Below, piece by piece: positions 35,647-45,576 of a stretch of DNA of 64,000 nt (position 1 is its first letter; every line of letters begins with the position of its first letter). The position numbers and the translations under genes are program-made. Below the pieces are notes generated by a model. The model worked only from the letters and a program-made list of their open reading frames with translations, was not told the origin of the DNA and ran no database searches. The DNA lies in NCBI RefSeq assembly GCF_014268275.3, contig NZ_CP077084.1, positions 4,092,001 to 4,156,000 of the forward strand, written 5' to 3'. The stretch is from Pseudomonas tritici. GTDB taxonomy: Bacteria; Pseudomonadota; Gammaproteobacteria; Pseudomonadales; Pseudomonadaceae.

Positions 35647-37617
35647 TTGACCACGCCCCTGATCGAACTCAAGAACATCCGCAAATCCTACGGCGGCGGC
35701 GACAGCCCGCAGGTCGACGTGTTGCGCGGCATCGACCTGTCGATTCATGCCGGGGAGTTCGTTGCCATCGTCGGCGCCTCGGGCTCCGGCAAGTCCACGC
35801 TGATGAATATCCTCGGCTGCCTCGACCGCCCAAGCGTCGGTGACTACCTGTTCGCCGGGGAAAACGTCGCGCACCTGGACAGTGACGAACTGGCCTGGCT
35901 GCGCCGCGAAGCCTTTGGCTTCGTGTTCCAGGGCTACCACTTGATTCCCTCCGGCTCGGCCCAGGAAAACGTCGAGATGCCGGCGATCTATGCCGGCATC
36001 AGCGCCACCGAGCGCCATGCCCGCGCCAACGCGCTGCTCACGCGCCTGGGCCTGGCCGACCGCACCGGCAACCGTCCGCACCAGCTTTCCGGCGGCCAGC
36101 AGCAACGCGTGTCCATCGCTCGCGCGTTGATGAACGGTGGCCACATCATCCTGGCCGATGAACCCACCGGCGCCCTCGACAGCCACAGCGGCGCCGAGGT
36201 CATGACCCTGCTCGACGAACTGGCCAGCCAAGGCCACGTGGTGATCCTGATCACCCACGACCGCGAAGTGGCGGCGCGGGCCAACCGCATCATCGAGATT
36301 CGCGATGGCTTGATCATCAGTGACTCGGCCGATGGCAGCGAAATAGCTCCTGCATTAGCCAACGGCGCCCTGCAAGCCGTTGACCTACGCCAACGCCTGG
36401 CCGACGGCGCCGAGCACAATGGCGCATGGAAAGCCGAATTGGTGGATGCCGTGCAAGCTGCCTGGCGGGTGATGTGGATCAACCGCTTCCGCACCGCGTT
36501 GACCCTGCTGGGCATCATTATCGGCGTGGCATCGGTGGTGGTGATGCTGGCGGTGGGCGAAGGCAGCAAGCGCCAGGTCATGGCGCAGATGGGCGCGTTC
36601 GGCTCCAACATCATCTACCTCAGTGGATCGTCGCCCAACCCGCGTACGCCGCCGGGGATCGTGACGCTCAATGACGTCCACGCACTGGCCGCCCTGCCTC
36701 AGGTGCAGCGCATCATGCCGGTCAACGGCAGCGAAGCCGGGGTGCGTTTTGGCAATGTCGACTACATGGCCTATGTGGGCGGCAATGACACCAACTTCCC
36801 GGAGATCTTCAATTGGCCGGTGGTCGAGGGCAATTATTTTACCGCCGAGGACGAGCGCGCCGCCGCCACGGTGGCGGTGATCGGGCATCGTGTGCGCGAG
36901 AAGCTGTTCAAGGGCGAGGTCGACCCCATCGGCCAGTACATCCTGATTGAGAACGTGCCGTTCCAGGTGATCGGCGTGCTGGCGGAAAAAGGCGCCAGCT
37001 CTGGCAACAAGGACAGCGACGACCGCATTGCCATTCCTTATACCGCCGCCAGCGTGCGCCTGTTCGGCAGCTATAACCCCGAATACGTGGTGATCGCGGC
37101 GGCTGATGCGCGCAAGGTCCACGAGGCCGAGCTGGCCATCGACCAGTTGATGCAAACGCTGCACAACGGCAAGCGCGATTACGAGCTGACCAACAACGCG
37201 GCGATGATCCAGGCCGAAGCACACACGCAGAACACGCTGTCGTTGATGCTCGGTTCGATTGCCGCGATTTCCCTGTTGGTGGGCGGTATCGGTGTGATGA
37301 ACATCATGTTGATGACCGTGCGCGAACGTACCCGCGAAATCGGTATCCGCATGGCCACCGGCGCACGCCAGCGCGACATCCTGCGCCAGTTCCTTACCGA
37401 AGCGGTGATGCTCTCGGTGGTCGGCGGCCTGTGCGGCATCGCCCTGGCCCTGCTGGTGGGTGGCGTGCTGGTACTGGCCGAGGTGGCGGTGCAGTTTTCC
37501 CTGGTGGCGGTGTGTGGCGCATTTGGTTGCGCGCTGGTCACCGGCGTCGTATTCGGCTTTATGCCGGCCCGTAAAGCTGCCCGGCTCGATCCGGTTAAGG
37601 CGTTGACCAGTGAATAA
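35647..37617 (+). CDS. pvdT: Pyoverdine export ATPase/permease PvdT (MacB type)
   Basis: The 656-residue protein fuses an N-terminal ABC ATPase (Walker [10 protein letters not shown] at 43-51, signature LSGGQQQR, Walker [12 protein letters not shown]) to a C-terminal MacB permease with four membrane helices and a large periplasmic domain. The last helices read [28 protein letters not shown], the FtsX signature. The start codon appears to be TTG, one base after the pvdR stop; no other start fits the conserved [16 protein letters not shown]-terminus. It overlaps opmQ by 8 bp. Confidence 0.93.
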   Translation: MTTPLIELKNIRKSYGGGDSPQVDVLRGIDLSIHAGEFVAIVGASGSGKSTLMNILGCLDRPSVGDYLFAGENVAHLDSDELAWLRREAFGFVFQGYHLIPSGSAQENVEMPAIYAGISATERHARANALLTRLGLADRTGNRPHQLSGGQQQRVSIARALMNGGHIILADEPTGALDSHSGAEVMTLLDELASQGHVVILITHDREVAARANRIIEIRDGLIISDSADGSEIAPALANGALQAVDLRQRLADGAEHNGAWKAELVDAVQAAWRVMWINRFRTALTLLGIIIGVASVVVMLAVGEGSKRQVMAQMGAFGSNIIYLSGSSPNPRTPPGIVTLNDVHALAALPQVQRIMPVNGSEAGVRFGNVDYMAYVGGNDTNFPEIFNWPVVEGNYFTAEDERAAATVAVIGHRVREKLFKGEVDPIGQYILIENVPFQVIGVLAEKGASSGNKDSDDRIAIPYTAASVRLFGSYNPEYVVIAAADARKVHEAELAIDQLMQTLHNGKRDYELTNNAAMIQAEAHTQNTLSLMLGSIAAISLLVGGIGVMNIMLMTVRERTREIGIRMATGARQRDILRQFLTEAVMLSVVGGLCGIALALLVGGVLVLAEVAVQFSLVAVCGAFGCALVTGVVFGFMPARKAARLDPVKALTSE

Positions 37618-39013
37618 ACGATCCATCTACTTGCCCGGTTTGTGTGTGTTGCTCAGCGCCTGCGCCGGCAACCCACCGGCCATCCACACGGCTATTGCGC
37701 CGCCTGCCGCCTGGCAATACGCCGAGCGCGACGCCGCCCAGGCCACCAACCAGCAATGGTGGACACACTTCGCCAGCCCGCAGTTGAACCGTCTTATCGA
37801 GCAGGCCCGCCGTGACAGTTTCGACGTTGCCGCCGCCACGGCCCGTGTGCGCCAGGCGCAGGCCAGTGCGGTGATAGCCGGTGCGCCATTGTTGCCCGAG
37901 GTGAAGTTCAACCTCACGACCAGTCACCAGAAACTCATACGCGGCCCGGGTGGACCGGACCTGGATGCGTCCCAAAGCGACGACGCCGTCGACAACTTCG
38001 GCGCCAACCTCACCGCCAGCTACGAAGTGGACTTCTGGGGTGGCCGCGCCGCCGCCCGCGACAGCGCCCTGCACAGCCTGCGCGCCAGCGAGTTTGACCG
38101 GGCCACCGTGGAACTGACCCTGCTCAGCAGCGTGGCCGACCGCTACGCACAAACCCTCGCCGCCCACCAACGCCAGCAGATCGCCGAGCTGAACCTGGCC
38201 AATGCGCGCAACGTGCTCGACCTGGTACAGACGCGCTACGACGCCGGCTCCGCCACGGCCCTGGAACTGGCACAGCAAAAAAGCCTGGTGGCCAGCCAGC
38301 AACGCCAGTTGCCGCTGATCCAGCAACTGGCCGAAGAATCGCAGATCACCCTGGCCGCCCTGCTCGGCCAACCGGTGCAGGCGTTGGACCTGGGCGCCGA
38401 GCCCTTTCAGGCACTGACCTGGCCGACCATCGGCGCCGGCCTGCCCAGCCAACTGCTCAGCCGCCGGCCCGATATCGCCAAGGCCGAGGCGCAACTGGCG
38501 GCAGCACAGGCCGACGTCACCGTGGCCCGCGCGGCCATGCTGCCCGCCGTCACCCTTGGTGCAACCTTGGGCTCCGACGCCTACAAGGCCATGGATGTGC
38601 TGCGCAGCCCCTACTACACGCTGACCGCCGGCCTCGTCGGCCCGATCTTCAACAACGGCCGTTTAAGTGCTGAACGTGACAAGGCTCGCGCACGCCAGGA
38701 TGAACTGCTGCAAACCTATCGCGGCGCGATCATCAATGGCTTTGCCGATGTGGAAAAAGCCCTCAGCGGCATCACCCGCCTCGACCAGCAACGCGAATGG
38801 CAAAGTGAAGAGCTGAAACAGGCCCAGACCGCGTTCCAGATCGCCGAAAGCCGCTACCAGGCAGGTGCCGAAGACCTGCTCACGGTGCTGGAAACCCAGC
38901 GCACGCTGTACGCGGCCCAAGACCAGAATGTGCAACTGCGGCTGTCACGCCTGCAGGCCAGCATCGCGCTGTACAAGGCACTGGGCGGTGGCTGGCAGGC
39001 ACAGATCCGATAA
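37610..39013 (+). CDS. opmQ: Pyoverdine export outer-membrane channel OpmQ
   Basis: A 467-residue NodT-family outer-membrane lipoprotein with lipobox LSAC (Cys18). It has two TolC-type halves with coiled-coil arms and the motifs [15 protein letters not shown] and [15 protein letters not shown]. The start is a GTG inside the end of pvdT (8-bp overlap), so translation is coupled. It completes the PvdRT-OpmQ tripartite system. It shows the same fold as the outer-membrane protein at 28663, but is clearly distinct in sequence. Confidence 0.92.
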   Translation: MNKRSIYLPGLCVLLSACAGNPPAIHTAIAPPAAWQYAERDAAQATNQQWWTHFASPQLNRLIEQARRDSFDVAAATARVRQAQASAVIAGAPLLPEVKFNLTTSHQKLIRGPGGPDLDASQSDDAVDNFGANLTASYEVDFWGGRAAARDSALHSLRASEFDRATVELTLLSSVADRYAQTLAAHQRQQIAELNLANARNVLDLVQTRYDAGSATALELAQQKSLVASQQRQLPLIQQLAEESQITLAALLGQPVQALDLGAEPFQALTWPTIGAGLPSQLLSRRPDIAKAEAQLAAAQADVTVARAAMLPAVTLGATLGSDAYKAMDVLRSPYYTLTAGLVGPIFNNGRLSAERDKARARQDELLQTYRGAIINGFADVEKALSGITRLDQQREWQSEELKQAQTAFQIAESRYQAGAEDLLTVLETQRTLYAAQDQNVQLRLSRLQASIALYKALGGGWQAQIR

Positions 39014-39117
39014 ACAAAACTCCGATCTCGTACATTAGCTGTCTTTTCACCCTACATTCTTCGACCTGAGGTCCTTGGTAAAAAAGCCGCTATTACACGG
39101 CCGCCCAGGACCTCTCG

Positions 39118-39915
39118 ATGACTGTTGCAAACTACCTGACGTGCGCCTGTCTCTGGCTGACGGCAAGCCTTGCCTCTGCCCAACCACTGATCCCTCCCAC
39201 CACCATCGACTGGCTGCTGGACTGCCCCCTGCCCACCGTTGAGCGCCTGGACCCCGAGGTGCTGCAACGCACCCAATGCGGCATTGTGAACGTACCGCGC
39301 AATTACGCCGCGCCCCGGCAAGGCAGCTTGCGTCTCTACCTGACTCGCGTCGGCGCCCGTGACCCGCTGAACCGTGAAGGCGTGGTGTTTGCCCAGGCTG
39401 GCGACGCCGCCGCCAACAACCAGGGCGGCACCTTTGTCATTCACTTGACCAGCCTCTGGGGCGCCTACGCCAACCCCGCCTATCGCACGCTGGTCGACCG
39501 TTACGACGTGATCGAACTCAGCCCCCGCGACCTCAGCAACGACAACGGCATCGAACAGGCCGCCCAGGACATGGAGTACGTCCGCAGGCAACTTGGCGAC
39601 GCCCAACTGCTCTACCTGGGCAATGACAACGCCGCCCGCCTGGGTAGCCGTTACGCTGCGCTGTTTCCCGATCGCGTGGCGCGCATGGTGCTGGTCAACG
39701 CGCAACAGGCCGAAGAAGCGGCTTCGCCGGTCGAGCAACTGCGGCTGAAAGAACCCGTCAAGCACGCCGCCAGCAGTTGCATCAACCGCTGGGTCGCAGA
39801 CTTCCTGGTCTTTGGCAAGCAGCCACCGCCGTCCACCCGTTGCCTTGACTCAGGTAACCGCGGAGCAGACACCCGTTTGCGACCTGTTGCCATCGAAAAC
39901 GACACGTGGCGTTGA
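39118..39915 (+). CDS. Alpha/beta-hydrolase-like secreted protein without nucleophile serine
   Basis: A 265-residue protein with signal peptide (cleavage near ASAQ, about residue 21). It resembles tripeptidyl-aminopeptidase-type alpha/beta hydrolases: CGIVNVPRNYAAP, then YDVIELSPRDLSN, and the TAP-like C-terminal segment SSCINRWVADFLVFGKQPPPSTRC. The nucleophile elbow (usual GxSxG) reads YLGNDNAARLGS, so Asp160 stands where the Ser should be. The chain is also short because much of the usual cap region (between about 200 and 210) is missing. It is probably not a peptidase; a substrate-binding or decayed protein is more likely. It follows opmQ by 104 bp on the same strand. Confidence 0.65.
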   Translation: MTVANYLTCACLWLTASLASAQPLIPPTTIDWLLDCPLPTVERLDPEVLQRTQCGIVNVPRNYAAPRQGSLRLYLTRVGARDPLNREGVVFAQAGDAAANNQGGTFVIHLTSLWGAYANPAYRTLVDRYDVIELSPRDLSNDNGIEQAAQDMEYVRRQLGDAQLLYLGNDNAARLGSRYAALFPDRVARMVLVNAQQAEEAASPVEQLRLKEPVKHAASSCINRWVADFLVFGKQPPPSTRCLDSGNRGADTRLRPVAIENDTWR

Positions 39916-39975
39916 CGCTGCATCCCGATCGCTATTAAGTGCTATTTATCCGCATTAATACGATAAATCGAACCC

Positions 39976-40746
39976 ATGCTAAGTCGCCCGCTCCGACGCA
40001 AACGCCAGAAGCTGTCCGATGTGATTGTCGAGTCGGTCAAGCGCTCCATCGTCACCGACGCCTTGAAGCCCGGCGACCGTCTACCCACTGAACGTGAGCT
40101 GATGGAAAGCTTCCAGTGCTCCAAGGGCTCGGCCCGCGAAGCGCTCAAGGCCCTGGAAGTGGAAGGCCTGGTGAGCACACGCACCGGCCCCAGCGGTGGT
40201 GCTTACCTGAACCAGGCCGGCACTGAGCCCGCCAGCCGCGCGCTGCGCAACTACCTGCACTTCCAGCATTTGGATGGCGAGCAGGTGTACCAACTGCGCA
40301 AAGTCATCGAAGTGGAACTCGCGGTGTCGGTGCTCGGGCGCTTGAGCGAAGACGACTACCAGGCCCTGCAAGACAACGTGGATTTCTGCAGCGCCCCGGA
40401 AGACAGCGAGGCCGGCCAGCGCGAGCAACGCCTGGCGGAACTGGAGTTCCATAACCTGCTGGCCAAGGCCTGCCCCAATCCGTTGCTGAGTTTCATGGCG
40501 CAGTTTCTCAACGACCTGCTGCGCGACCTGGTGGTGTTGAAAAAGGCCTACAAGCCCAAGCGCAAGCAGTTCGACGCGGCCAACCTGGATTATCACAAAC
40601 AGTTGCTGATCGCCTTTCGTGCCGGGGATGAACGCGCGGTGCGCGGTTTGATGCATGAGCACATGTGCGATGCGGAACACCATATGACGGCGCTGGAAGG
40701 TGAAGTCAGCCCGCATTTTCTGCTGGAGTTCGATCACAACCACTGA
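39976..40746 (+). CDS. GntR-family regulator, FadR/FCD subfamily
   Basis: A 256-residue GntR protein. The winged helix spans about residues 13-78 (DALKPGDRLPTERELMESFQCSKGSAREALKALEVEGLV) and the helical FCD effector domain about 100-240 with metal-binding His/Asp candidates. Such regulators usually sense carboxylates or amino-acid derivatives and repress an adjacent uptake or catabolic operon. It is upstream of the six-gene importer/hydrolase operon, in the same orientation, with a REPIN in between. The operon is the likely target. Confidence 0.88.
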   Translation: MLSRPLRRKRQKLSDVIVESVKRSIVTDALKPGDRLPTERELMESFQCSKGSAREALKALEVEGLVSTRTGPSGGAYLNQAGTEPASRALRNYLHFQHLDGEQVYQLRKVIEVELAVSVLGRLSEDDYQALQDNVDFCSAPEDSEAGQREQRLAELEFHNLLAKACPNPLLSFMAQFLNDLLRDLVVLKKAYKPKRKQFDAANLDYHKQLLIAFRAGDERAVRGLMHEHMCDAEHHMTALEGEVSPHFLLEFDHNH

Positions 40747-40781
40747 AAACACCGCGGTACCTACTGTGGAAACCCGATCAA

Positions 40782-40867
40782 TGTGGGAGCTGGCTTGCCT
40801 GCGATGCAGGCACCTCGGTGTTCAGTTACACCGAGTCGATGCGATCGCAGGCAAGCCAGCTCCCACA
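40782..40867. repeat. REPIN between gntR and the ABC importer operon
   Basis: TGTGGGAGCTGGCTTGCCTG at the left end and its inverted partner GCAGGCAAGCCAGCTCCCACA at the right end flank a central segment with its own CGGTGT...ACACCG dyad. It could form a long hairpin and limit readthrough from gntR. Confidence 0.88.
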
Positions 40868-40989
40868 GTTGACCGGGTTCCAACCCTCAGACCGTTTCAC
40901 CCAATTCAATAACAGGCCTGCCCACAGGCCCTTGCTCCACCGTATCGCCCTTGCCACTCCTGCCAATAACTAAACCAGGGAGTCACCCC

Positions 40990-42192
40990 ATGCAGCGTCG
41001 TACGTTGTTGAAAGCCAGTCTCACCGCAGCCGCCGCCCTCAGCCTCCCGCTGAGTATCCGGTCGGCATTCGCCGCCGAGCCCTTTACCTTTTACGGCCTC
41101 AAGTCCATGTCTGGCGCCTTTGCCAGCTATGGCAAATTTGCCGACATGGGTTCGCGCCTGGCGGTGGAACAGCACCCCGAACTGCTCGGCCGGCCACTGA
41201 ACTACAAAGTCATCGACACCGAAGGCAACGCCGGCAAGGCCGTGCGCAAGGTGCAGGAAGCCATCCAGCAGGACGGCGCGCGGTTCTTCCAGGGCTGCAC
41301 GCTGTCGTCGTCGGCACTGGCGGTGGCCAAGGAAGTCGATAAAGTCGGCGGTGTGTTCATGACCCCGGTCGGCGCCGACGAAGTCACCGGCAAGGATTGC
41401 AACCTCGCGACCTTCCGCTGGTCGGTGCCCACCTACGGTGCGATCCGCGAAACCATGGTGCCGCTGATCAAACTGCTGCCGGACGCCAAGCGCTGGTACA
41501 CCATCACCCCGCAATACGTGTTCGGCGAAGCGCTGCTTGAAGGCGCAAAAACAGTGCTCAAGGAAAACGGCCTGGAACACATCGGCAACAGCTACCACTC
41601 ACTGCAAGAACAAGAATTCTCCGGCTACCTGACCAACGCCATCGCCGCCAAGCCCGATGTACTGGTGCTGCTCAACTTCGGCAGCCAGTCGTCCAACACC
41701 CTGCGCCAGGCGGTGAACTTCGGCATCAAGGAGCGCATGAAAGTGCTGCTGGTATGGTCCGCCGGCCTCGACCAATTCCAGGAGTTGGGCAGCGATGTGC
41801 TTGAAGGCGTGTACCTCGGCGCGCAGTACTGGCACCAGGTCGACACCCCGCTCAACCGCGAACTGGTCAAGCTGACCCAGGCCAAGTACGGCATCAACCC
41901 CACCTACCCGCTGGCCGCTGACTACATCAGCACCAAGGTCATGCTCGAAACCATCATTAGCACCGGCAGCTTCGACGGTAAAACCGTGGCCAAAGCCATG
42001 CAGGGCTTGAGTTTTGAAGGCCCGACCGGCAAGGAATCGATCCGCGCTGGCGACCACCAAGTGATCAAGGATTACTACCTGCTGATCGGCAAGGCCACCG
42101 GCGACATGGCCGACAAGGACGACCTGGCCAAAGTGCTCAGCGCCGGCCAGTCGTTCCCGCCAGTGGAAGCCACGGGCTGCACGCTCGGCTGA
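40990..42192 (+). CDS. ABC importer substrate-binding protein (branched-chain amino-acid type)
   Basis: A 400-residue periplasmic binding protein of the LivJ/UrtA/FmdD class. The N-terminus MQRRTLLKASLTAAAALSLP has a twin-Arg and ends near AFAA, so export may be through Tat. The mature part has the two-lobe type I fold (FTFYGLKSMSGAFASYGKF; FMTPVGADEVTGKDCNLATFRW). GGGAG lies 7 bases before the ATG. The ligand cannot be told from sequence; the downstream amidohydrolase and amidase point to an amide or N-carbamoyl compound. It is the first gene of the operon. Confidence 0.88.
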   Translation: MQRRTLLKASLTAAAALSLPLSIRSAFAAEPFTFYGLKSMSGAFASYGKFADMGSRLAVEQHPELLGRPLNYKVIDTEGNAGKAVRKVQEAIQQDGARFFQGCTLSSSALAVAKEVDKVGGVFMTPVGADEVTGKDCNLATFRWSVPTYGAIRETMVPLIKLLPDAKRWYTITPQYVFGEALLEGAKTVLKENGLEHIGNSYHSLQEQEFSGYLTNAIAAKPDVLVLLNFGSQSSNTLRQAVNFGIKERMKVLLVWSAGLDQFQELGSDVLEGVYLGAQYWHQVDTPLNRELVKLTQAKYGINPTYPLAADYISTKVMLETIISTGSFDGKTVAKAMQGLSFEGPTGKESIRAGDHQVIKDYYLLIGKATGDMADKDDLAKVLSAGQSFPPVEATGCTLG

Positions 42193-42249
42193 TCCCCTGA
42201 ATTTGGTAGCGCAGGGCCGTGCGAGCGGCCTCCTGCAGAGGGTTCCTGC

Positions 42250-43110
42250 ATGCTTAATCTTTACCTGTTCCAGATACTCAACGGCCTTGGATTGGGGATG
42301 ATCTACTTCCTGATCGCGGTCGGGCTGACGATCATTTTCGGCCTGCTCAACTTCGTCAACTTCGCCCACGGCGCGTTCTTCTTGCTGGGCGCCTACATCT
42401 GCTACACCGCCGTGAGCCTCACCGGCAATTTCTGGCTGGCGCTGTTGATCGCCCCGCTGGTGGTGGCCGCGTTGGCCTGGGCCATCGAGCGATTATTGAT
42501 CCAGCGGATTTACCACTTGCCGCACATGTTCCAGATCCTGGTGACCTTGGGCATCGCGCTGATCATCCAGGAAGCCAGCGTGATGATCTGGGGGCCGGTG
42601 GGCAAGAGCGTCGCCGTGCCTGAGCTGCTGCGCGGCGTGCTGGTGGTGGGTGACTTCGTCTACCCCTATTACCGCCTATTCCTCATCGTGTTTTCCGGGC
42701 TGGTCGGCCTGGGCCTGTGGCTGCTGTTGGAACGCACGCGCTTCGGCGCCCTGGTACGGGCAGGCAGTGAGAGCACCGAAACCGTCTCGTTGCTGGGCAC
42801 CAATATTTTCCGCCTGTTCTCCATGACCTTCGCACTTGGCGTTGCCCTGGCCGGCATGGCCGGTGTGCTGTTCGCGCCGTTGCGCGGCGCCCAGCCCTTC
42901 GTCGGCCCGGAAATTCTCGGGGTGGCGTTTGTGGTCGTGGTGATCGGCGGCATGGGTTCGTTCAGCGGTGCGCTGGTCGGCGGTTTGCTGGTGGGCGTGG
43001 TGCAAAGCCTGATGACCACACTTTGGCCCCAGGGCGCGAGCCTGATGATCTACGGCGCAATGGCCGTGGTGATTCTGGTACGTCCTTACGGCCTGTTTGG
43101 GAGAGCCTGA
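42250..43110 (+). CDS. ABC importer permease (LivH type)
   Basis: A 286-residue membrane protein with about eight hydrophobic helices. The conserved LivH stretch LNFVNFAHGAFFLLGAYICY is at about residues 34-53, and VVIGGMGSFSGALVGGLLVG is near the C-terminus. It forms half of the channel with the next gene's product. AGAGGG precedes the ATG. The gene is 57 bp after the binding-protein gene and its stop is one base from the next start. Confidence 0.9.
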   Translation: MLNLYLFQILNGLGLGMIYFLIAVGLTIIFGLLNFVNFAHGAFFLLGAYICYTAVSLTGNFWLALLIAPLVVAALAWAIERLLIQRIYHLPHMFQILVTLGIALIIQEASVMIWGPVGKSVAVPELLRGVLVVGDFVYPYYRLFLIVFSGLVGLGLWLLLERTRFGALVRAGSESTETVSLLGTNIFRLFSMTFALGVALAGMAGVLFAPLRGAQPFVGPEILGVAFVVVVIGGMGSFSGALVGGLLVGVVQSLMTTLWPQGASLMIYGAMAVVILVRPYGLFGRA

Positions 43111-43111
43111 C

Positions 43112-44122
43112 ATGAGCGAGAAAAACCCCCTGCCGTTTGCCAAGACGCAATCGCGCGCGATGTTGCTGTGGGTATTGGCAGTGCTGATTGGCCTGCCCTT
43201 GATACTGCCCTCGGCGACCCTGGCCACCGAGATCCTGATCTTTGCCATGGCCGCCCTCGCCTGCAACTTGCTGCTGGGTTACACCGGGCTACTGTCCTTC
43301 GGCCAAGGCATCTTCTTTGGTGCCGGCGCGTATTGTGCGGCGTTGCTGATGATCCACCTGCAAATGGGTTTGTTCACGGCGCTGCTCGGCGCCGCCGTTG
43401 CCGGTGGGTTCCTGGCCTTGTTGGTGGGCGCCCTGGCGATCCGCCGTACCGGCATCTACTTCGTGATGCTGACCCTGGCATTCAGCCAAATGGCTTACTT
43501 CGTCGCCTATACGCTCAGTGACTGGACCGGCGGCGACAACGGCCTGCTCAGCGTGCCACGCCCGGAAATCCGCCTCGGTGACACCGTGTTGCTGTCGCTG
43601 GCCGACGCCCGCGCCTTCTACGGCTTTGTCGCGGTACTGTTCCTGCTGATCTTTATCGGCGCACGCCGAGTGATCGCCTCACCGTTCGGCAGCACGCTGA
43701 TGGCGATCCGCGAAAACGAAACCCGTGCCTCGGCCATCGGCTACGACACGCGGCATTTCAAAATCCTGGTGTTTGTACTGTCCGGCGCGGTCACCGGGGT
43801 TGCCGGCGCGCTGTACGCCATGCTGCTGCACTTTGTGCCGCTGTCGAATATCGACCTGATGATGTCCGAGAACATCCTGATCATGACCATCGTCGGCGGC
43901 ACGGGCTCGTTGTTCGGCTCATTGCTGGGCGCCGGTTCCATCGTGCTGCTGGGGGATTTCCTCTCCGACCTGTGGCCGCGCTGGCTGATGCTGCTGGGGG
44001 TGATTTTGATCCTGGTGGTGATCTTCATGCGCGGTGGTTTGTGGGGCGGCCTGGTGTCGCTGTTTGAACGGGTGCGAGGCAGTCGCAAGGCCGCCGCTGT
44101 CGCCAAGGAGGACGTGCTATGA
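43112..44122 (+). CDS. ABC importer permease (LivM type)
   Basis: A 336-residue permease with about nine hydrophobic helices. Conserved parts are LLLGYTGLLSFGQGIFFGAGAY (about 54-75), ALAIRRTGIYFVMLTLAFSQM and the C-terminal VGGTGSLFGSLLGAG. The start was put at 43112 (MSEKNPLPF), just after the LivH-type stop; five extra upstream codons are possible. The last 4 bp overlap the ATPase gene (ATGA). Confidence 0.9.
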   Translation: MSEKNPLPFAKTQSRAMLLWVLAVLIGLPLILPSATLATEILIFAMAALACNLLLGYTGLLSFGQGIFFGAGAYCAALLMIHLQMGLFTALLGAAVAGGFLALLVGALAIRRTGIYFVMLTLAFSQMAYFVAYTLSDWTGGDNGLLSVPRPEIRLGDTVLLSLADARAFYGFVAVLFLLIFIGARRVIASPFGSTLMAIRENETRASAIGYDTRHFKILVFVLSGAVTGVAGALYAMLLHFVPLSNIDLMMSENILIMTIVGGTGSLFGSLLGAGSIVLLGDFLSDLWPRWLMLLGVILILVVIFMRGGLWGGLVSLFERVRGSRKAAAVAKEDVL

Positions 44123-44868
44123 GCATCCTGCTGGAAACCAAAGACTTGGAACTGGCCTACGGTGCCTTTCATGCGGTGAATGGCGTAAACCTCAAGGTCG
44201 AAGCCGGCACCATCCACACCATCATTGGCCCCAACGGCGCGGGCAAGACCAGCCTGTTCCACTGCCTCACCGGTGAGCGCCAGGCCACCGCCGGGGCGAT
44301 TCATTTCGACGGCAGGAACCTGATGCGCAAACCGGCCCATGCCCGTGTCGGCCTGGGCATGGCGCGCTCGTTCCAGCTTACCAGCCTGTTCCAGAACCTC
44401 AGCGTGCGCGAAAACCTGCGCCTGGCCGCCCAAGGCCGCGATGGTGTGCGCGCCCTGAATTTCTGGCGCCGCGTGGACAGCAAGCGCGAACACCTGGAGA
44501 TGGCCGACCACGTGCTGGAACGGCTGCAACTCACCGCCCGCGCCGACACCCTGGCCGGCGAGTTGTCCCACGGCCAGCAACGCGTGCTGGAGGTGGGCAT
44601 GTCGATCTGCTCCAAACCCAAACTGTTGATGCTCGACGAGCCCACCTCGGGCATGGGCATCGACGACATCCCGATCATGACCCAACTGATCAGCGACCTC
44701 GGCCGCGACCACACGGTGCTGTTGATCGAACACAACATGAGCATTGTCATGTCCATCAGCCAACGCATCACGGTGATGAGCCACGGGCAGATCCTGGTGG
44801 AAGGCACGCCGGAATTCGTGCGGGCCGATGAACGTGTGCGCAGTGCGTACCTTGGGGAGGCTGCCTGA
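44119..44868 (+). CDS. ABC importer ATPase (LivG type)
   Basis: A 249-residue cytoplasmic ATPase: Walker A GPNGAGKTS (about residues 36-44), the signature region ELSHGQQRVLEVGM (SHGQQ instead of SGGQQ), Walker B KLLMLDEPTSGM and the switch His in VLLIEHNM. It powers the importer together with the LivF-type protein. The start is the ATG of an ATGA overlap with the permease gene, and its stop shares one base with the next ATG. Confidence 0.9.
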   Translation: MSILLETKDLELAYGAFHAVNGVNLKVEAGTIHTIIGPNGAGKTSLFHCLTGERQATAGAIHFDGRNLMRKPAHARVGLGMARSFQLTSLFQNLSVRENLRLAAQGRDGVRALNFWRRVDSKREHLEMADHVLERLQLTARADTLAGELSHGQQRVLEVGMSICSKPKLLMLDEPTSGMGIDDIPIMTQLISDLGRDHTVLLIEHNMSIVMSISQRITVMSHGQILVEGTPEFVRADERVRSAYLGEAA

Positions 44869-45563
44869 TGCTGATCGTCGAGAATATCCATTCCTACTAC
44901 GACAAGAGCCACGTGCTGGAAGGCGTGTCGCTGACCGTAAACCCTGGCGAGCTGGTGACGCTGCTGGGCCGCAACGGCGCCGGCAAGACCACGACGCTGC
45001 GCAGCATCCTCGGGATTATTTGCCCACGCCAGGGCCAGATCCATTTCAACGGCCAGGCACTGGTGGGCCAGAAGATCTTTGAAATTGCTCGCCAGGGCCT
45101 GGCGCTGGTACCGGAGAACCGCGGAATTTTCCGCCTGCTGACCGTCGAAGAAAACCTGCGCATCGCCGCACGCAAGACCAGCCGCTGGCAGCTCGAAGAC
45201 GTCTACGGCATGTTCCCGCGCCTCAAGGAGCGGCGTAAAAACGCCGGCCATGCGCTTTCTGGCGGCGAGCAACAAATGCTCGCCATCGCCCGTGCGCTGC
45301 TCAACGATCCAAAGTTGCTGATCCTTGATGAGCCCACCGAAGGCCTGGCCCCGGTGATCGTCGACGAGTTGGTGAAGATCCTGCGCAAGGTCAAGGACGA
45401 CGGCCTGCCGGTGTTGCTGGTGGAACAGAACCTGATGGTCTGCGACAAGCTCGCCGACCGCCATTACGTGCTCGAACAAGGCCGCGTGGTCTACGAGGGC
45501 AGCGCCGCCGCCTTTCGCGCCGACCCGACCATCAAAAACCGCTATTTGGCCCTGAGTGCCTGA
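44868..45563 (+). CDS. ABC importer ATPase (LivF type)
   Basis: A 231-residue ATPase with Walker A GRNGAGKTT (about 33-41), signature LSGGEQQMLAIARAL, Walker B KLLILDEPTEGLAP and the C-terminal HYVLEQGRVVYEG typical of LivF/UrtE proteins. It pairs with the LivG-type subunit. ATG overlaps the previous stop (TGATG). The next gene starts 13 bp downstream. Confidence 0.9.
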   Translation: MLIVENIHSYYDKSHVLEGVSLTVNPGELVTLLGRNGAGKTTTLRSILGIICPRQGQIHFNGQALVGQKIFEIARQGLALVPENRGIFRLLTVEENLRIAARKTSRWQLEDVYGMFPRLKERRKNAGHALSGGEQQMLAIARALLNDPKLLILDEPTEGLAPVIVDELVKILRKVKDDGLPVLLVEQNLMVCDKLADRHYVLEQGRVVYEGSAAAFRADPTIKNRYLALSA

Positions 45564-45576
45564 CCGGAGACTGCTG

